This document shows, piece by piece, positions 8,444 through 17,413 of a stretch of 64,000 bases of DNA. The stretch's first letter is position 1, and each line of letters starts with the position of its first letter. Position numbers and translations under genes: made by a program. The stretch is from Methylovulum sp. (lineage in GTDB: Bacteria > Pseudomonadota > Gammaproteobacteria > Methylococcales > Methylomonadaceae). Below the pieces are notes generated by a model. It was not told the DNA's origin, did no database searches, and saw only the letters and a program-made list of their open reading frames with translations. The stretch is taken from positions 23,056 to 87,055 of the forward strand of contig JAQTQZ010000017.1 of NCBI GenBank assembly GCA_028712695.1, written 5' to 3'.

Positions 8444-10124
8444 ACTTATTATATTTTGTGCGTTGGGCTCATCCGCAGCAATAGCTGGGGTTTCAGGGCC
8501 AATAGCCACCCAACCGGCAGTATCTGCCCTTTCTGATCCAATCTATGACATTGCCCTAACCGGACAGAAGAGCGCACTTTCAGCCACAGCGCCAAAATTC
8601 AAAGTGCATCCGCTGCTTATGCCGCCCAAACCCACAAAAAACTCAAACCGTTTTGCACCAGGGGCAAAACCCCCAACGGTAACGGTGCCTGCGGATACGC
8701 CATACACACAAACGTCAACCTACCGGCCTGTGGGCATGACGAGTGTTGCTAACTTCGAGGGGCTGGGTCTTGGAACGCCGGGATTCTCCATTGCCGGTGC
8801 GCCACCCGACCCGACCTTGGCGGTGGGCAGCACACAAATCGTGCAATGGGTGAACACCCAGTTGGCTGTTTATGACAAAACCGGAAATCCGCTACTACCT
8901 GCCCCTGGCTTCATCAACGGCAATGTGATCTGGGCAGGGCTTCCTGCTGGCGGCCTCTGCCATGATTTCAACAGGGGTGATCCAATGGTGCAGTATGACC
9001 AGATAGCAAATCGCTGGATCCTGACCCAATTCGCGTTCAACGCAACCAGGACACTGAATGCCCAATGTATTGCCGTCTCAACGACACCCGATGCGACTGG
9101 CGCATATAATTTGTACCAATACGATTTTGGGACGGCACTTCCGGACTACGCCAAACTAGGTGTCTGGACGGATGCCTACTATATAACGTACAACATGTTC
9201 GACGGGGCAACGGATGCTTTCATCGAGGGTAGGGCTTGCGCTTATGATCGGGCGGCAATGATTGCCGGCAACCCTTCAGCCACGCAGATTTGCTTCGGCA
9301 ACTCGTCCCGGTTTAGCTTTCTGCCCGCCGATCTTGACGGCACTATTCCACCGCCGGTGGGAGCCCCAAATTACCATATTTCATGGGATTGGGGGTTTTT
9401 AGCCGGCCCCCCGTACACAATGCAGCTCACCAAGTTTGTGCCCGATTTTACAACGCCTGCCAATTCCACGTTCAATGATGGCTTCGGCGGTGCGCCGTTC
9501 AGTTTCGTCGGTTTTGATTTAGGGTCAAACACACTGGGCACCTGTAATGATAACGGTAATGCCTGTGTTCCACAATTAGGCACTGCCAATCTTCTGGACA
9601 CACTTGGAGATCGGCACATGTACCGCTTGGTTTACCGGAATTTTGGCAAGCACGACGCGTTATTGTTTACCCAGTCCGTTGACAATGCGGCAACCACCAC
9701 GGCGGATTTGCGCTGGTGGGAAATCCGTAATCCTGGGGCAAACCCGCCGGTGGTCTATCAAAACAGCACCTTCCGCCCCAGCGATGATGCCCGATGGATG
9801 GGTTCGGCGGCTTTCGACAAGCTCGGCAATATCGCCATTGGCTACTCGGCATCCTCGGCTACGATAAATCCTGGGATCCGGATAGCCGGACGCCGCCGGG
9901 CCGATCCGCAGAACGAGCTCCGTACCGAAGCGGTCGTGATGCAAGGCGCGGGTAGCCAAACAGGCACACTGCATCGGTGGGGCGACTATACAGCTATGCA
10001 GATCGACCCGACCGACGATTGTACATTCTGGTACACCAATGAGTATCTTGCTGCCAACGGAACCTTTAACTGGCATACCCGCATTGCTGCATTCAAGTTT
10101 GGAAACTGCAAATTAGGAAAATAG
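8436..10124 (+). CDS. secreted protein of unknown family
   Basis: A 562-residue protein with a signal peptide (MRKLIIFCALGSSAAIAG). The mature part opens with a Pro/Thr-rich linker (about residues 50-100). It continues into a repetitive beta-strand-like body with conserved-looking segments: GAPPDPTLAVGSTQIVQWVN, GDPMVQYDQIANRWILTQF, DARWMGSAAFDKLGNIAIGY and RWGDYTAMQIDPTDDCTFWY. Such segments are typical of large secreted beta-propeller-like hypothetical proteins seen in acidobacteria and proteobacteria. I cannot assign an enzyme activity. Cys residues (for example CHDF, QCIAV, ACAYD, CTFW) could form disulfides. A good ribosome site (GGAGAAG) precedes the ATG. A strong terminator follows directly, so it is probably monocistronic. 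Confidence 0.65.
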   Translation: MRKLIIFCALGSSAAIAGVSGPIATQPAVSALSDPIYDIALTGQKSALSATAPKFKVHPLLMPPKPTKNSNRFAPGAKPPTVTVPADTPYTQTSTYRPVGMTSVANFEGLGLGTPGFSIAGAPPDPTLAVGSTQIVQWVNTQLAVYDKTGNPLLPAPGFINGNVIWAGLPAGGLCHDFNRGDPMVQYDQIANRWILTQFAFNATRTLNAQCIAVSTTPDATGAYNLYQYDFGTALPDYAKLGVWTDAYYITYNMFDGATDAFIEGRACAYDRAAMIAGNPSATQICFGNSSRFSFLPADLDGTIPPPVGAPNYHISWDWGFLAGPPYTMQLTKFVPDFTTPANSTFNDGFGGAPFSFVGFDLGSNTLGTCNDNGNACVPQLGTANLLDTLGDRHMYRLVYRNFGKHDALLFTQSVDNAATTTADLRWWEIRNPGANPPVVYQNSTFRPSDDARWMGSAAFDKLGNIAIGYSASSATINPGIRIAGRRRADPQNELRTEAVVMQGAGSQTGTLHRWGDYTAMQIDPTDDCTFWYTNEYLAANGTFNWHTRIAAFKFGNCKLGK

Positions 10125-10130
10125 TTGTGT

Positions 10131-10165
10131 GTCGGGTAACGATAAAACCGTTGCCCGACCTTTTT
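10131..10165 (+). terminator. Rho-independent terminator
   Basis: GTCGGGTAACG at 10131-10141 pairs with CGTTGCCCGAC at 10149-10159 (one G-T pair) and is followed by five T residues. It lies 7 bases after the stop codon of the secreted-protein gene. Confidence 0.85.
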
Positions 10166-10519
10166 GCATTCAGTGCCTTTGCTGAGCTTGCCGGAAAATT
10201 GAATGGGGTGTTAGAAAGCTGAACCGGCACCTTTTAAGCTTCAACTACAGAGTTACAGCATAGCGCAGATACCCACTATTGGGTGTTGCCAGCAATTTGA
10301 GAAAGGTGTTATACCCCCAGTACGGCAGCCTATACGGATGCTGAAAATCTAGTGGGGTATGCACTTACTACTTGAGTTCACGTCCTTAAAATAGCCGGGT
10401 TATTTAAACTCCGTCTTAACCTATAATTGGCAAATCCCTTAAAAAACCCTTAAAATGTCATCCTAGCGCTTTTATATTTAAAGTTTTTAAAACTTTTTCA
10501 ACTACTTAACTAACGTATC
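10166..10519. other. intergenic region with a gene fragment
   Basis: No intact gene is visible. It contains the DUF3240 3' fragment at 10278-10312 and an AT-rich stretch (10400-10515) that probably holds the promoter of the M23 peptidase gene. Confidence 0.4.
10278..10312 (+). pseudogene. duplicated 3' fragment of the DUF3240 gene
   Basis: These 35 bases match 8064-8097 (the last codons of the DUF3240 gene) with two substitutions and one inserted T. The inserted base breaks the frame, so this is a remnant. Flanking sequence shows only faint similarity. Confidence 0.6.
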
Positions 10520-11845
10520 GTGAAAAATAAATTTTATAAATCCTTAGCCATAGGAATAAGTTTAGCTATTGCATCGACGTCTAGTTATGCAAGACCGGCT
10601 CATACAACCTCTAAAAAACACCCGACCCTTTCGGCCAAACACTCTAAAAAACACCCAGTCGTTTCAGTTAAAACTTCTAAAAAACAAATCATTAGCAAGA
10701 TCAAACACAGTAAATCGACGGCTCACAGCAATATTATTTCCCACGTAAGAAATTCCGGCAAAAAACAACACCCTCTCTCTCTCGCCTCCAAACACCACAC
10801 CCTCAGCAAAAAGAAAACCATCAAACATAACCATCAATATCTGGCAAAAGCATTGCCCACCGAGTCATTTTCAAACGAAACCATTGGGGATGCGAATGAA
10901 CACCAGAGAGTTAATTTAGCACCGCCTATCAAAATTAATGCCCGTATCCACTCATTCATAGTCACTGGCGGAAAAGACACCCCTGTCCGTATTGAACAGC
11001 CACATAGGGTTGAAATACCGCACCGTTACATAAGCACACACGGAATCATCAACACGTCGCTATCCGCCGCAGGCCAGAAAGCCGGGTTGTCCGATGAATT
11101 GATTATGCAACTAACTAATATTTTCGCGTGGGATATTGATTTTGCCACCAAACTTCGTCGTGGCGACCAGTTCACTGTGGTCTATGAAAATAATAGCCGC
11201 ACTGGCGAACACATTATCGCCGCTGAATTTGTCAATCAAGGAAAAATCCTGACTGCTGTCAAATATCAAGATAACGATGGCAATACCAATTATTACACGC
11301 CAGAAGGCAAGGTCATGCGCAAGGCGTTTTTAAGCACGCCAGTTGACTTTGCGCGTATCAGCTCGCATTTTGACACCAACCGCAAGCACCCGATACTCAA
11401 CAGAATCCGCGCCCATAAAGGTGTCGATTATGCGGCTCGGACAGGTACTCCGGTAAAAGCGGCGGGGGATGGCGAAATTTCATTTTTAGGGCGTAAAGGT
11501 GGCTATGGACAGGTGCTCATAATCAAACATGGCGAGCGCTATGAAACGCTTTACGCACATCTTTCCAAATTTAAAAATGGCCTACATGATGGTGATGCCA
11601 TTAAACAAGGGGAAGTCATCGGTTATGTCGGCCAAACAGGCCTTGCCACCGGCCCCCATCTGCACTATGAATTCCATGTTGATGGTGTCCACCGTAATCC
11701 GGAAACGGTGGACACCAGGCAAGCATCAACTTTAAAAAACGATTATCTGGCAGATTTCAAAGCCCAAGCGCAACCGGTGCTTTCCGAGCTTTACCACGCC
11801 AAAGCACAAACGTTATTTGCCAAAAACCAACTGCGCCCCGATTAA
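10520..11845 (+). CDS. M23 family murein endopeptidase, MepM-like
   Basis: Predicted periplasmic zinc endopeptidase cutting peptidoglycan cross-links. The 441-residue protein has a signal peptide (SLAIGISLAIASTSSYA) followed by a very basic Lys/His/Ser-rich region with repeated SKKHP-like words (residues 25-110), probably for wall or polyanion binding. An OapA/Csd3-like domain (about 150-270) follows, with LTNIFAWDIDFATKLRRGDQ and a KVMRKAFLSTPVDFARISS linker. The LytM/M23 domain contains HKGVDYAARTGTPV (metal ligands His and Asp) and HLHYEFHVDG (HxH). The predicted start is GTG with no clear Shine-Dalgarno site. It is followed after 2 bases by anmK; the pairing of a murein hydrolase with recycling is sensible and common in gammaproteobacteria. 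Confidence 0.85.
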   Translation: MKNKFYKSLAIGISLAIASTSSYARPAHTTSKKHPTLSAKHSKKHPVVSVKTSKKQIISKIKHSKSTAHSNIISHVRNSGKKQHPLSLASKHHTLSKKKTIKHNHQYLAKALPTESFSNETIGDANEHQRVNLAPPIKINARIHSFIVTGGKDTPVRIEQPHRVEIPHRYISTHGIINTSLSAAGQKAGLSDELIMQLTNIFAWDIDFATKLRRGDQFTVVYENNSRTGEHIIAAEFVNQGKILTAVKYQDNDGNTNYYTPEGKVMRKAFLSTPVDFARISSHFDTNRKHPILNRIRAHKGVDYAARTGTPVKAAGDGEISFLGRKGGYGQVLIIKHGERYETLYAHLSKFKNGLHDGDAIKQGEVIGYVGQTGLATGPHLHYEFHVDGVHRNPETVDTRQASTLKNDYLADFKAQAQPVLSELYHAKAQTLFAKNQLRPD

Positions 11846-11847
11846 AC

Positions 11848-12951
11848 ATGCCTGAATTTTACATAGGCCTAATGTCAGGCACCAGTGTCGATGGTATCGA
11901 CGCTAGCCTTGTTGATTTCAGCGATGGTAAAGTTCGGCTTGTTGATTTTTTCTACCAGCCTTTTACTGCCGACCTTAAAGCCGCCATTGAACATGCAAGC
12001 AAACCCGACACATTAATTGCCTTACAAAACTACGGCACCCTTGATGCCCAGCTAGGACAACAATTTGCTGACGCCGCTAACGCCCTACTGACCAAAGCCA
12101 AAATTCCCGCGTCATCGATTACCGCCATTGGCAGCCACGGGCAAACTATCTATCATTCGCCTGATAACAAATTTCCTTTTTCACTGCAAATAGGCGACCC
12201 TAACCTTATCGCAGAGAAAACCGGCATCACTACCGTCGCCGATTTCCGGCGACGGGACATGGCCGCCAACGGGCAAGGTGCACCACTGGTCCCGGCTTTT
12301 CATCAAGCCGTATTCAGTCATCCAGATGAAGACCGTTGCGTCGTCAATATCGGCGGCATCGCTAACATTACCGTATTACCGGCCAACCAAAGCGCAGCCA
12401 CCACAGGTTTTGACACCGGCCCCGGCAATACCTTGATGGATCAATGGATACACAAACATCAAGGTGTCAATTATGACTCAAATGGGATATGGGCAAAAAC
12501 AGGCCAGATTAACGACAAATTGGTCGCCTTATTAAAACACGATACTTATTTTCATACTGCGCCACCTAAAAGCACCGGTAAAGAATATTTTTCCATTCCT
12601 TGGCTTGAGCAAAAAGCTAGCTTGTCTGAGTATTACCCTGAGGATATTCAGGCCAGCTTGTGCCATCTAACAGCGACAACAATCTGTGATGCCATTAAGA
12701 AATATGCACCGGCAACCGAGCGGACATTGATTTGTGGCGGCGGTATCCATAATGATTTCTTATTACAGCTTATTAAGCAGAACCTGCAACACCCTGTTGC
12801 CTCAACTGAAACACAAGGCATCCATCCTGACCATGTTGAAGCAATGGCTTTTGCATGGCTGGCATGGCAAAGGATCAATAACTTACCGGGCAACCTTAAA
12901 GAGGTGACAGGGGCGAGCCGACCTGTAATACTGGGGGGGATTTACAGCTAG
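11848..12951 (+). CDS. anmK: anhydro-N-acetylmuramic acid kinase
   Basis: Cytoplasmic enzyme of peptidoglycan recycling. It opens 1,6-anhydro-MurNAc and phosphorylates it to MurNAc-6-phosphate using ATP. The N-terminal phosphate-binding motif GLMSGTSVDGIDASLVDF is diagnostic. Further family segments are IGSHGQTIYHSP, GDPNLIAEKTGITTVADFRR, VNIGGIANITVLP, GFDTGPGNTLMDQWI and LICGGGIHND. The length of 367 residues is normal. It starts 2 bases after the M23 peptidase stop, so the two are co-transcribed. Confidence 0.95.
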   Translation: MPEFYIGLMSGTSVDGIDASLVDFSDGKVRLVDFFYQPFTADLKAAIEHASKPDTLIALQNYGTLDAQLGQQFADAANALLTKAKIPASSITAIGSHGQTIYHSPDNKFPFSLQIGDPNLIAEKTGITTVADFRRRDMAANGQGAPLVPAFHQAVFSHPDEDRCVVNIGGIANITVLPANQSAATTGFDTGPGNTLMDQWIHKHQGVNYDSNGIWAKTGQINDKLVALLKHDTYFHTAPPKSTGKEYFSIPWLEQKASLSEYYPEDIQASLCHLTATTICDAIKKYAPATERTLICGGGIHNDFLLQLIKQNLQHPVASTETQGIHPDHVEAMAFAWLAWQRINNLPGNLKEVTGASRPVILGGIYS

Positions 12952-12969
12952 AGGAATTATCAAGTTCAC

Positions 12970-12994
12970 GTCAGGGCAAATTTCTAGCCCTGAC
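12970..12994. terminator. hairpin between convergent genes
   Basis: GTCAGGGC (12970-12977) pairs perfectly with GCCCTGAC (12987-12994) across a 9-base loop, between the 3' ends of anmK and erpA. No T tract follows, so termination efficiency is uncertain. Confidence 0.45.
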
Positions 12995-13017
12995 CCACAT
13001 ACAGCGAAAAAGGCCGC

Positions 13018-13350
13018 TTACGCAGAAAACGAAGAACCGCAACCACAGGTTGTCGTTGCATTCGGGTTACGAATAACAAACTGCGCACCCGACAGGTCTT
13101 CTTTATAATCGATCTCAGCGCCTGCCAAATATTGGATACTCATGACATCGATCAGAACCGTAACACCGCCATTTTCAACACGGGTGTCATCCTCATTGAC
13201 CTCTTCATCGAAAGTAAACCCGTATTGAAACCCTGAGCAACCACCACCAGAAACGTACACGCGTAGCTTCATGTTGTCATTACCCTCTTCGGCGATCAAC
13301 TCGCTCACCTTAGATGCGGCACTGTCAGTAAAAATAATTGGATTAGCCAT
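13018..13350 (-). CDS. erpA: iron-sulfur cluster insertion protein ErpA
   Basis: A-type carrier that hands iron-sulfur clusters to apo-enzymes. The protein beginning [15 protein letters not shown] has the three conserved cysteines in [11 protein letters not shown] and [11 protein letters not shown], plus [13 protein letters not shown]. The continuous match to [19 protein letters not shown] marks ErpA rather than IscA. The frame is open six codons upstream (MSMFLV), but ErpA proteins start near MANPI-type sequence, so I chose 13350. No strong Shine-Dalgarno site supports either start. Downstream neighbour anmK is convergent. Confidence 0.92.
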   Translation of the reverse strand: MANPIIFTDSAASKVSELIAEEGNDNMKLRVYVSGGGCSGFQYGFTFDEEVNEDDTRVENGGVTVLIDVMSIQYLAGAEIDYKEDLSGAQFVIRNPNATTTCGCGSSFSA

Positions 13351-13466
13351 AACTAAAAACATACTCATAAATAAAAAAACTAAGTTCGATTATGACCATA
13401 CCCAGCTTTTTAGTCAACATTTAAGCACACACTTTTTATCCGCAGACTAGCTTTAAAACTCTAGGC

Positions 13467-13493
13467 ATAAAAAAAGGTCTTACGACCTTTTTT
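13467..13493 (-). terminator. Rho-independent terminator after pnp
   Basis: The sequence has A-runs, GGTC, a 4-base loop, GACC and a T-run (13469-13493). The symmetric A/T flanks make it work on either strand. It lies about 85 bases after the pnp stop and upstream of erpA. Confidence 0.75.
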
Positions 13494-13578
13494 CAACAAC
13501 CTAATGGCTTGGTCAAAACCGGCGGAATGATCAGTTATCTGTTCATCCCGCGTTAGTTTTTATCCGAAATTACGAGTT

Positions 13579-15663
13579 TTAGCTTTCTTTTTCAACTTCT
13601 TTAATACTAAGCCTAACTCTACCTTGCCGGTCAATTTCCAGCACTTTTACCTTGACCACGTCGCCTTCGTTCAGTTTGTCGCTAACTTTATCAACATGCT
13701 CATCGGAAATTTGCGAAATATGCACCAAACCATCTTTGCCCGGCAAAATAGTGACAAAAGCACCAAAGTCCATCAGTCTGGCAACTTTACCTTCATAAAC
13801 TTTACCGACCTCGACATCTTCAGTGATTTCCTCAATCAAGCGGCGCGCTTCTTCGCCTGCCGCTTTATCAACAGATGCAATTTTTACAATACCATCGTCC
13901 GTTAAATCAACACTGGCTCCAGTGATTTCAGTAATGCCGCGAATGGTGGCCCCACCTTTACCGATGACTTCGCGGATTTTGCTAGGGTCAATTTTGAAGG
14001 TGATGATACGCGGTGCAAAATCGGACATTTCTTCACGCGTAGAAGAAAGCGCCTTGTTCATTTCCCCTAGAATATGCAAACGGCCTTGCTTTGCCTGCTC
14101 TAAAGCCGTCCTCATTATCTCGGCGGTGATGCCATCTATCTTGATGTCCATTTGCAAGGCGGTGATGCCCATTTCTGAACCGGCAACCTTAAAATCCATA
14201 TCGCCCAAATGATCTTCATCACCCATAATGTCGGACAACACGGCAAAGCGGTCTCCTTCTTTAATCAAACCCATCGCAATACCGGCGACAGGTGCAATGA
14301 TAGGTACGCCTGCATCCATTAATGCCAGCGAGCTACCACACACTGAGGCCATTGAGCTGGAGCCATTGGATTCGGTGATTTCAGAAACCACGCGGATGGT
14401 GTAAGGAAATTCTTCCATATTAGGCAATACCGCAGCAACACCGCGCTTAGCCAGCCGACCGTGACCGATTTCACGACGTTTAGGCGATCCGACTTGTCCG
14501 GTCTCACCAACGCTGTACGGAGGGAAATTATAGTGCAGCATAAACGGCTCTTTATATTCACCCGCCAGTGCGTCAATAATTTGGGCATCGCGTTGAGTGC
14601 CGAGCGTAGCAACAACCAAAGCCTGCGTTTCACCACGTGTGAATAATGCTGAACCGTGGGTTCTAGGCAATACGCCAGTCCTGACACTAATAGGCCTAAT
14701 GGAATCAAGGGCACGGCCATCAATACGCTTGCCTTCATCAAGAATAGCATTACGGACAATCCGGGCTTCCAGATGCTCGATGATTAGGCGAATATCCTTT
14801 TCAGCATAATCACTATCGGTCGCCGCCAATTTTTCAACCACCGCATTTCTGATACCTTTTAACTGTTCTTGTCTAACCAGTTTTTCAGCGATCTGATAAG
14901 CCTCTTTAATACCTGCTTCAACTTCTGAAGTGACTAGATGCACCAATTCAGCATTGGCTTCGGGTGCCTTCCATTCAACCACACCCGCGCCTGCCGCATT
15001 GGCAAATTCATTGATAGCGTTAATTGCGGTCTGCATGTGTTCATGACCGAACAACACCGCTCCTAGCATAACCTCTTCCGACAAGCCTATCGCTTCCGAT
15101 TCGACCATAAGCACCGCATGCGCAGTCCCTGCCACAACCAAGGTCAATTGCGAATCTTTTAATGTGCTCGGGGTAGGATTTAATAAATAATCACCATCCT
15201 TATAACCAACACAAGCCGCACCTATCGGGCCATTAAAAGGCAAGCCTGAAACTGCCAATGCGGCGGATGCGCCTAATAGAGCCGGAATTTCCGGATCGAC
15301 ATCAGGATTTAACGAAACGACGGTGGCAACAATCTGAACTTCGTTAGTATAACCTTCAGGGAAGAGTGGGCGTATAGGCCTGTCAATCAACCGGGATGTT
15401 AACGTTTCCTTCTCACTTGGCCTGCCTTCTCTCTTAAAAAAACCGCCCGGTATTTTGCCTGCGGCGTATGCTTTTTCTTGATAATTCACAGTTAACGGAA
15501 AAAAATCACCACCATTGGCTTCTTTTTTGCCGACAACCGTAACCAGTAATGTTGTACCATCAACATCAATAATAACAGCACCGTCTGCTTGTCGAGCTAT
15601 TTCGCCTGTTTCTAGCGTGACTTTTTGAGTGCCGTACTGAAATTCTTTCCTGACAGGATTCAC
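13579..15663 (-). CDS. pnp: polyribonucleotide nucleotidyltransferase (PNPase)
   Basis: Phosphorolytic 3'-5' exoribonuclease and component of the RNA degradosome. Start: GTG at 15663 reading [11 protein letters not shown], preceded by AAGGA at suitable spacing; the frame is open 14 codons further up, but that extension runs back through the hairpin and is unlikely to be coding. About 694 residues. Two RNase PH domains are visible ([19 protein letters not shown] with FFRR-like loop; [20 protein letters not shown]). Between them is the all-helical linker, then KH ([16 protein letters not shown]) and S1 ([18 protein letters not shown]) domains at the C-terminus. It is downstream of rpsO with a hairpin between them. 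Confidence 0.97.
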   Translation of the reverse strand: MNPVRKEFQYGTQKVTLETGEIARQADGAVIIDVDGTTLLVTVVGKKEANGGDFFPLTVNYQEKAYAAGKIPGGFFKREGRPSEKETLTSRLIDRPIRPLFPEGYTNEVQIVATVVSLNPDVDPEIPALLGASAALAVSGLPFNGPIGAACVGYKDGDYLLNPTPSTLKDSQLTLVVAGTAHAVLMVESEAIGLSEEVMLGAVLFGHEHMQTAINAINEFANAAGAGVVEWKAPEANAELVHLVTSEVEAGIKEAYQIAEKLVRQEQLKGIRNAVVEKLAATDSDYAEKDIRLIIEHLEARIVRNAILDEGKRIDGRALDSIRPISVRTGVLPRTHGSALFTRGETQALVVATLGTQRDAQIIDALAGEYKEPFMLHYNFPPYSVGETGQVGSPKRREIGHGRLAKRGVAAVLPNMEEFPYTIRVVSEITESNGSSSMASVCGSSLALMDAGVPIIAPVAGIAMGLIKEGDRFAVLSDIMGDEDHLGDMDFKVAGSEMGITALQMDIKIDGITAEIMRTALEQAKQGRLHILGEMNKALSSTREEMSDFAPRIITFKIDPSKIREVIGKGGATIRGITEITGASVDLTDDGIVKIASVDKAAGEEARRLIEEITEDVEVGKVYEGKVARLMDFGAFVTILPGKDGLVHISQISDEHVDKVSDKLNEGDVVKVKVLEIDRQGRVRLSIKEVEKES

Positions 15664-15692
15664 TATAGGGGTTCCTTTGTGTAGAGGTTCGT

Positions 15693-15719
15693 GTAAAGAC
15701 GCCAATAGCGCGTCTTTAC
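15693..15719 (-). promoter_or_regulatory. rpsO-pnp intergenic stem-loop
   Basis: GTAAAGACGC (15693-15702) and GCGTCTTTAC (15710-15719) form a perfect 10-bp stem with a 7-base loop. It sits between rpsO and the pnp start. In E. coli the same place carries the RNase III-cleaved stem used for PNPase autoregulation, so this is the likely counterpart. No T tract follows, which argues against a simple terminator. Confidence 0.65.
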
Positions 15720-15738
15720 TGAGGTTGTACTTTTTCTA

Positions 15739-16008
15739 TTACTTACGTAAACCAAGGCGTTCTATCAATGAACGATAACGGTCACCGTCTTTGTTTTTCA
15801 GATAATCCAACAATTTGCGGCGCTGGTTAACCATACGCAACAAGCCACGACGTGAATGGTTGTCTTTTTTATGCTCAGCAAAATGCGGTGTTAAATGAAG
15901 AATATGTGCGGTCAATAAGGCAACTTGTACTTCAGGCGAACCCGTGTCGGTTTCTGACAAACGATATTCTTCAACGACCGCTTTTTTTTGTGCTGCAGTA
16001 AATGGCAT
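15739..16008 (-). CDS. rpsO: 30S ribosomal protein S15
   Basis: Primary 16S rRNA-binding protein of the small subunit platform. The 89-residue protein has the full S15 pattern: [37 protein letters not shown] and [20 protein letters not shown]. Length and start (MPFTAAQKK) are normal. It lies between truB and pnp, as in many gammaproteobacteria. Confidence 0.98.
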   Translation of the reverse strand: MPFTAAQKKAVVEEYRLSETDTGSPEVQVALLTAHILHLTPHFAEHKKDNHSRRGLLRMVNQRRKLLDYLKNKDGDRYRSLIERLGLRK

Positions 16009-16034
16009 TTGATAATCCCTATTAAGATTAAATA

Positions 16035-16061
16035 CTAAAAATAAAGCCGTCAGATGACGAC
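16035..16061 (-). terminator. terminator-like hairpin upstream of rpsO
   Basis: On the minus strand GTCGTC, loop ATCT and GACGGC (16061-16046, one T-G pair) are followed by TTTATTTTTA. A second inverted repeat GCTGTTTC/GAAACAGC (16072-16101) lies just before it, after truB. Together they could reduce read-through from truB into rpsO-pnp, which would then need its own promoter. Confidence 0.5.
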
Positions 16062-16104
16062 TTGTGATGTCGCTGTTTCCACGATAGGGTGTAGAAACAG
16101 CAGG

Positions 16105-17040
16105 TTATGCCGCACTGGTTTGTTGTTCACCGGTGCTGTTCATGTTCATATTGAACAATTTTTTCGGGGCTATTTTATCATCCAATAGCATTTCCCCCAA
16201 ACCCAAAAAAAACGCACCGTGGTATAACCGTACCATACCTAACGGGTGTCTTTCAGCGCTGATGGATTGCCCATATTTTATACTTATTGCCTCAGCATCA
16301 GATAACTGCACTGCAGGTATCGCCGCCAAAGGTGTGTCGACCGCAATCAGGCAATCCAATAGACTTTGCCCATCCATTGCCGACAATTGCCCGATAGTTT
16401 TTGCTTCACTGAGATTAAACTGCCCAGCCTGTAGCCGCCGTAACACCGTGACCGTACCGCAGCACCCTAGCGCGTGACCTATATCTTCGGCTAATGACCT
16501 GATATAAGTGCCTTTAGAGCAAAAAACGTCCAGCGCCAAGCGGTCGCCGATAAAACTCAGCATCTTCAATTCAAAAATAGTAATACGTCGGGCTTTGCGC
16601 TCAATGACTTTGCCTTCTCTCGCTAGCTCGTAAAGCTTCTTGCCTTCATGCTTTAGCGCAGAATACATCGGTGGCACCTGTTCAATATTACCGGTAAATA
16701 GCCTTAAACAGGCTTCTATCTCAACTAAAGTCAAATTTGGGACAGGGCAAGTTTTAATCACAAGGCCTTCCGCGTCACCGGTATCAGTCATGACGCCTAA
16801 TTGCACCTCAACCTGATAACGTTTATCGTCATCCAGCATCAACGCGGACACCTTAGTCGCCTCGCCAAAACACAGCGGCAACAAACCGGTGGCTAAAGGA
16901 TCGAGACTACCGGTATGGCCTGCTTTATTGGCATTAAACAAGCGCCTAACTTCTTGCAAAGCACGATTGGAAGAAACACCCAAGCGCTTGTCGAGCAGCA
17001 CAATACCATGCACATCGTTTCCGGATTTGCGTTTGCCCAT
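16105..17040 (-). CDS. truB: tRNA pseudouridine-55 synthase TruB
   Basis: Makes pseudouridine 55 in the T-loop of tRNAs. The catalytic Asp lies in GHTGSLDPLATGLLPLCF. Other TruB segments are GIVLLDKRLGVSSN, KRYQVEVQLGVMTDTGDAEG, PPMYSALKHEGKKLYELAR and CSKGTYIRSLAEDIG. A C-terminal PUA-like extension carries GMVRLYHGAFFLGLGEML. The length of 311 residues is typical. It follows rbfA by 12 bases in the infB operon. Confidence 0.96.
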   Translation of the reverse strand: MGKRKSGNDVHGIVLLDKRLGVSSNRALQEVRRLFNANKAGHTGSLDPLATGLLPLCFGEATKVSALMLDDDKRYQVEVQLGVMTDTGDAEGLVIKTCPVPNLTLVEIEACLRLFTGNIEQVPPMYSALKHEGKKLYELAREGKVIERKARRITIFELKMLSFIGDRLALDVFCSKGTYIRSLAEDIGHALGCCGTVTVLRRLQAGQFNLSEAKTIGQLSAMDGQSLLDCLIAVDTPLAAIPAVQLSDAEAISIKYGQSISAERHPLGMVRLYHGAFFLGLGEMLLDDKIAPKKLFNMNMNSTGEQQTSAA

Positions 17041-17052
17041 ACAGAATAAACC

Positions 17053-17409
17053 TTAGCTACGCTTGTCAGGTTCGCTTAATAGCTCGGCCACACGCATACC
17101 AGTATCAAAAGAATTATCATAGTAAAAACGTAACTCCGAGATATGCCGCAAACGCATCCGCTTGGCCAATTCATGCCGTATGACAGGGGCTAGTTCATTA
17201 AGGCATTTCACATTGGCTTTCTTGCCAGCATCATCGGTATTTAATACCGTGACATAAATTTTTGCCACGGCAAGGTCTTTGCTTACTTCAACTTCATTAA
17301 TAGTAACAAACCCCAACCGGGCATCATCAATGTCGCGCTGTAAAATCAGCGACAACTCTTTTTGCATTTGCGATGAAACACGGGCGTTACGGCCGAATTC
17401 TTTTGCCAT
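17053..17409 (-). CDS. rbfA: ribosome-binding factor A
   Basis: Cold-shock-associated 30S maturation factor (KH-like fold). Start chosen at ATG 17409 (MAKEFGRNARVSSQMQ), the usual RbfA N-terminus, 4 bases after the infB stop; the 22 extra upstream codons overlap infB and look non-coding. Conserved segments are LSLILQRDIDDARLGFVTI, AKIYVTVL, RLRHISELRFYYDNSFDTG and an acidic end. It is 118 residues, with infB upstream and truB downstream. Confidence 0.95.
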   Translation of the reverse strand: MAKEFGRNARVSSQMQKELSLILQRDIDDARLGFVTINEVEVSKDLAVAKIYVTVLNTDDAGKKANVKCLNELAPVIRHELAKRMRLRHISELRFYYDNSFDTGMRVAELLSEPDKRS

Positions 17410-17413
17410 AAAA

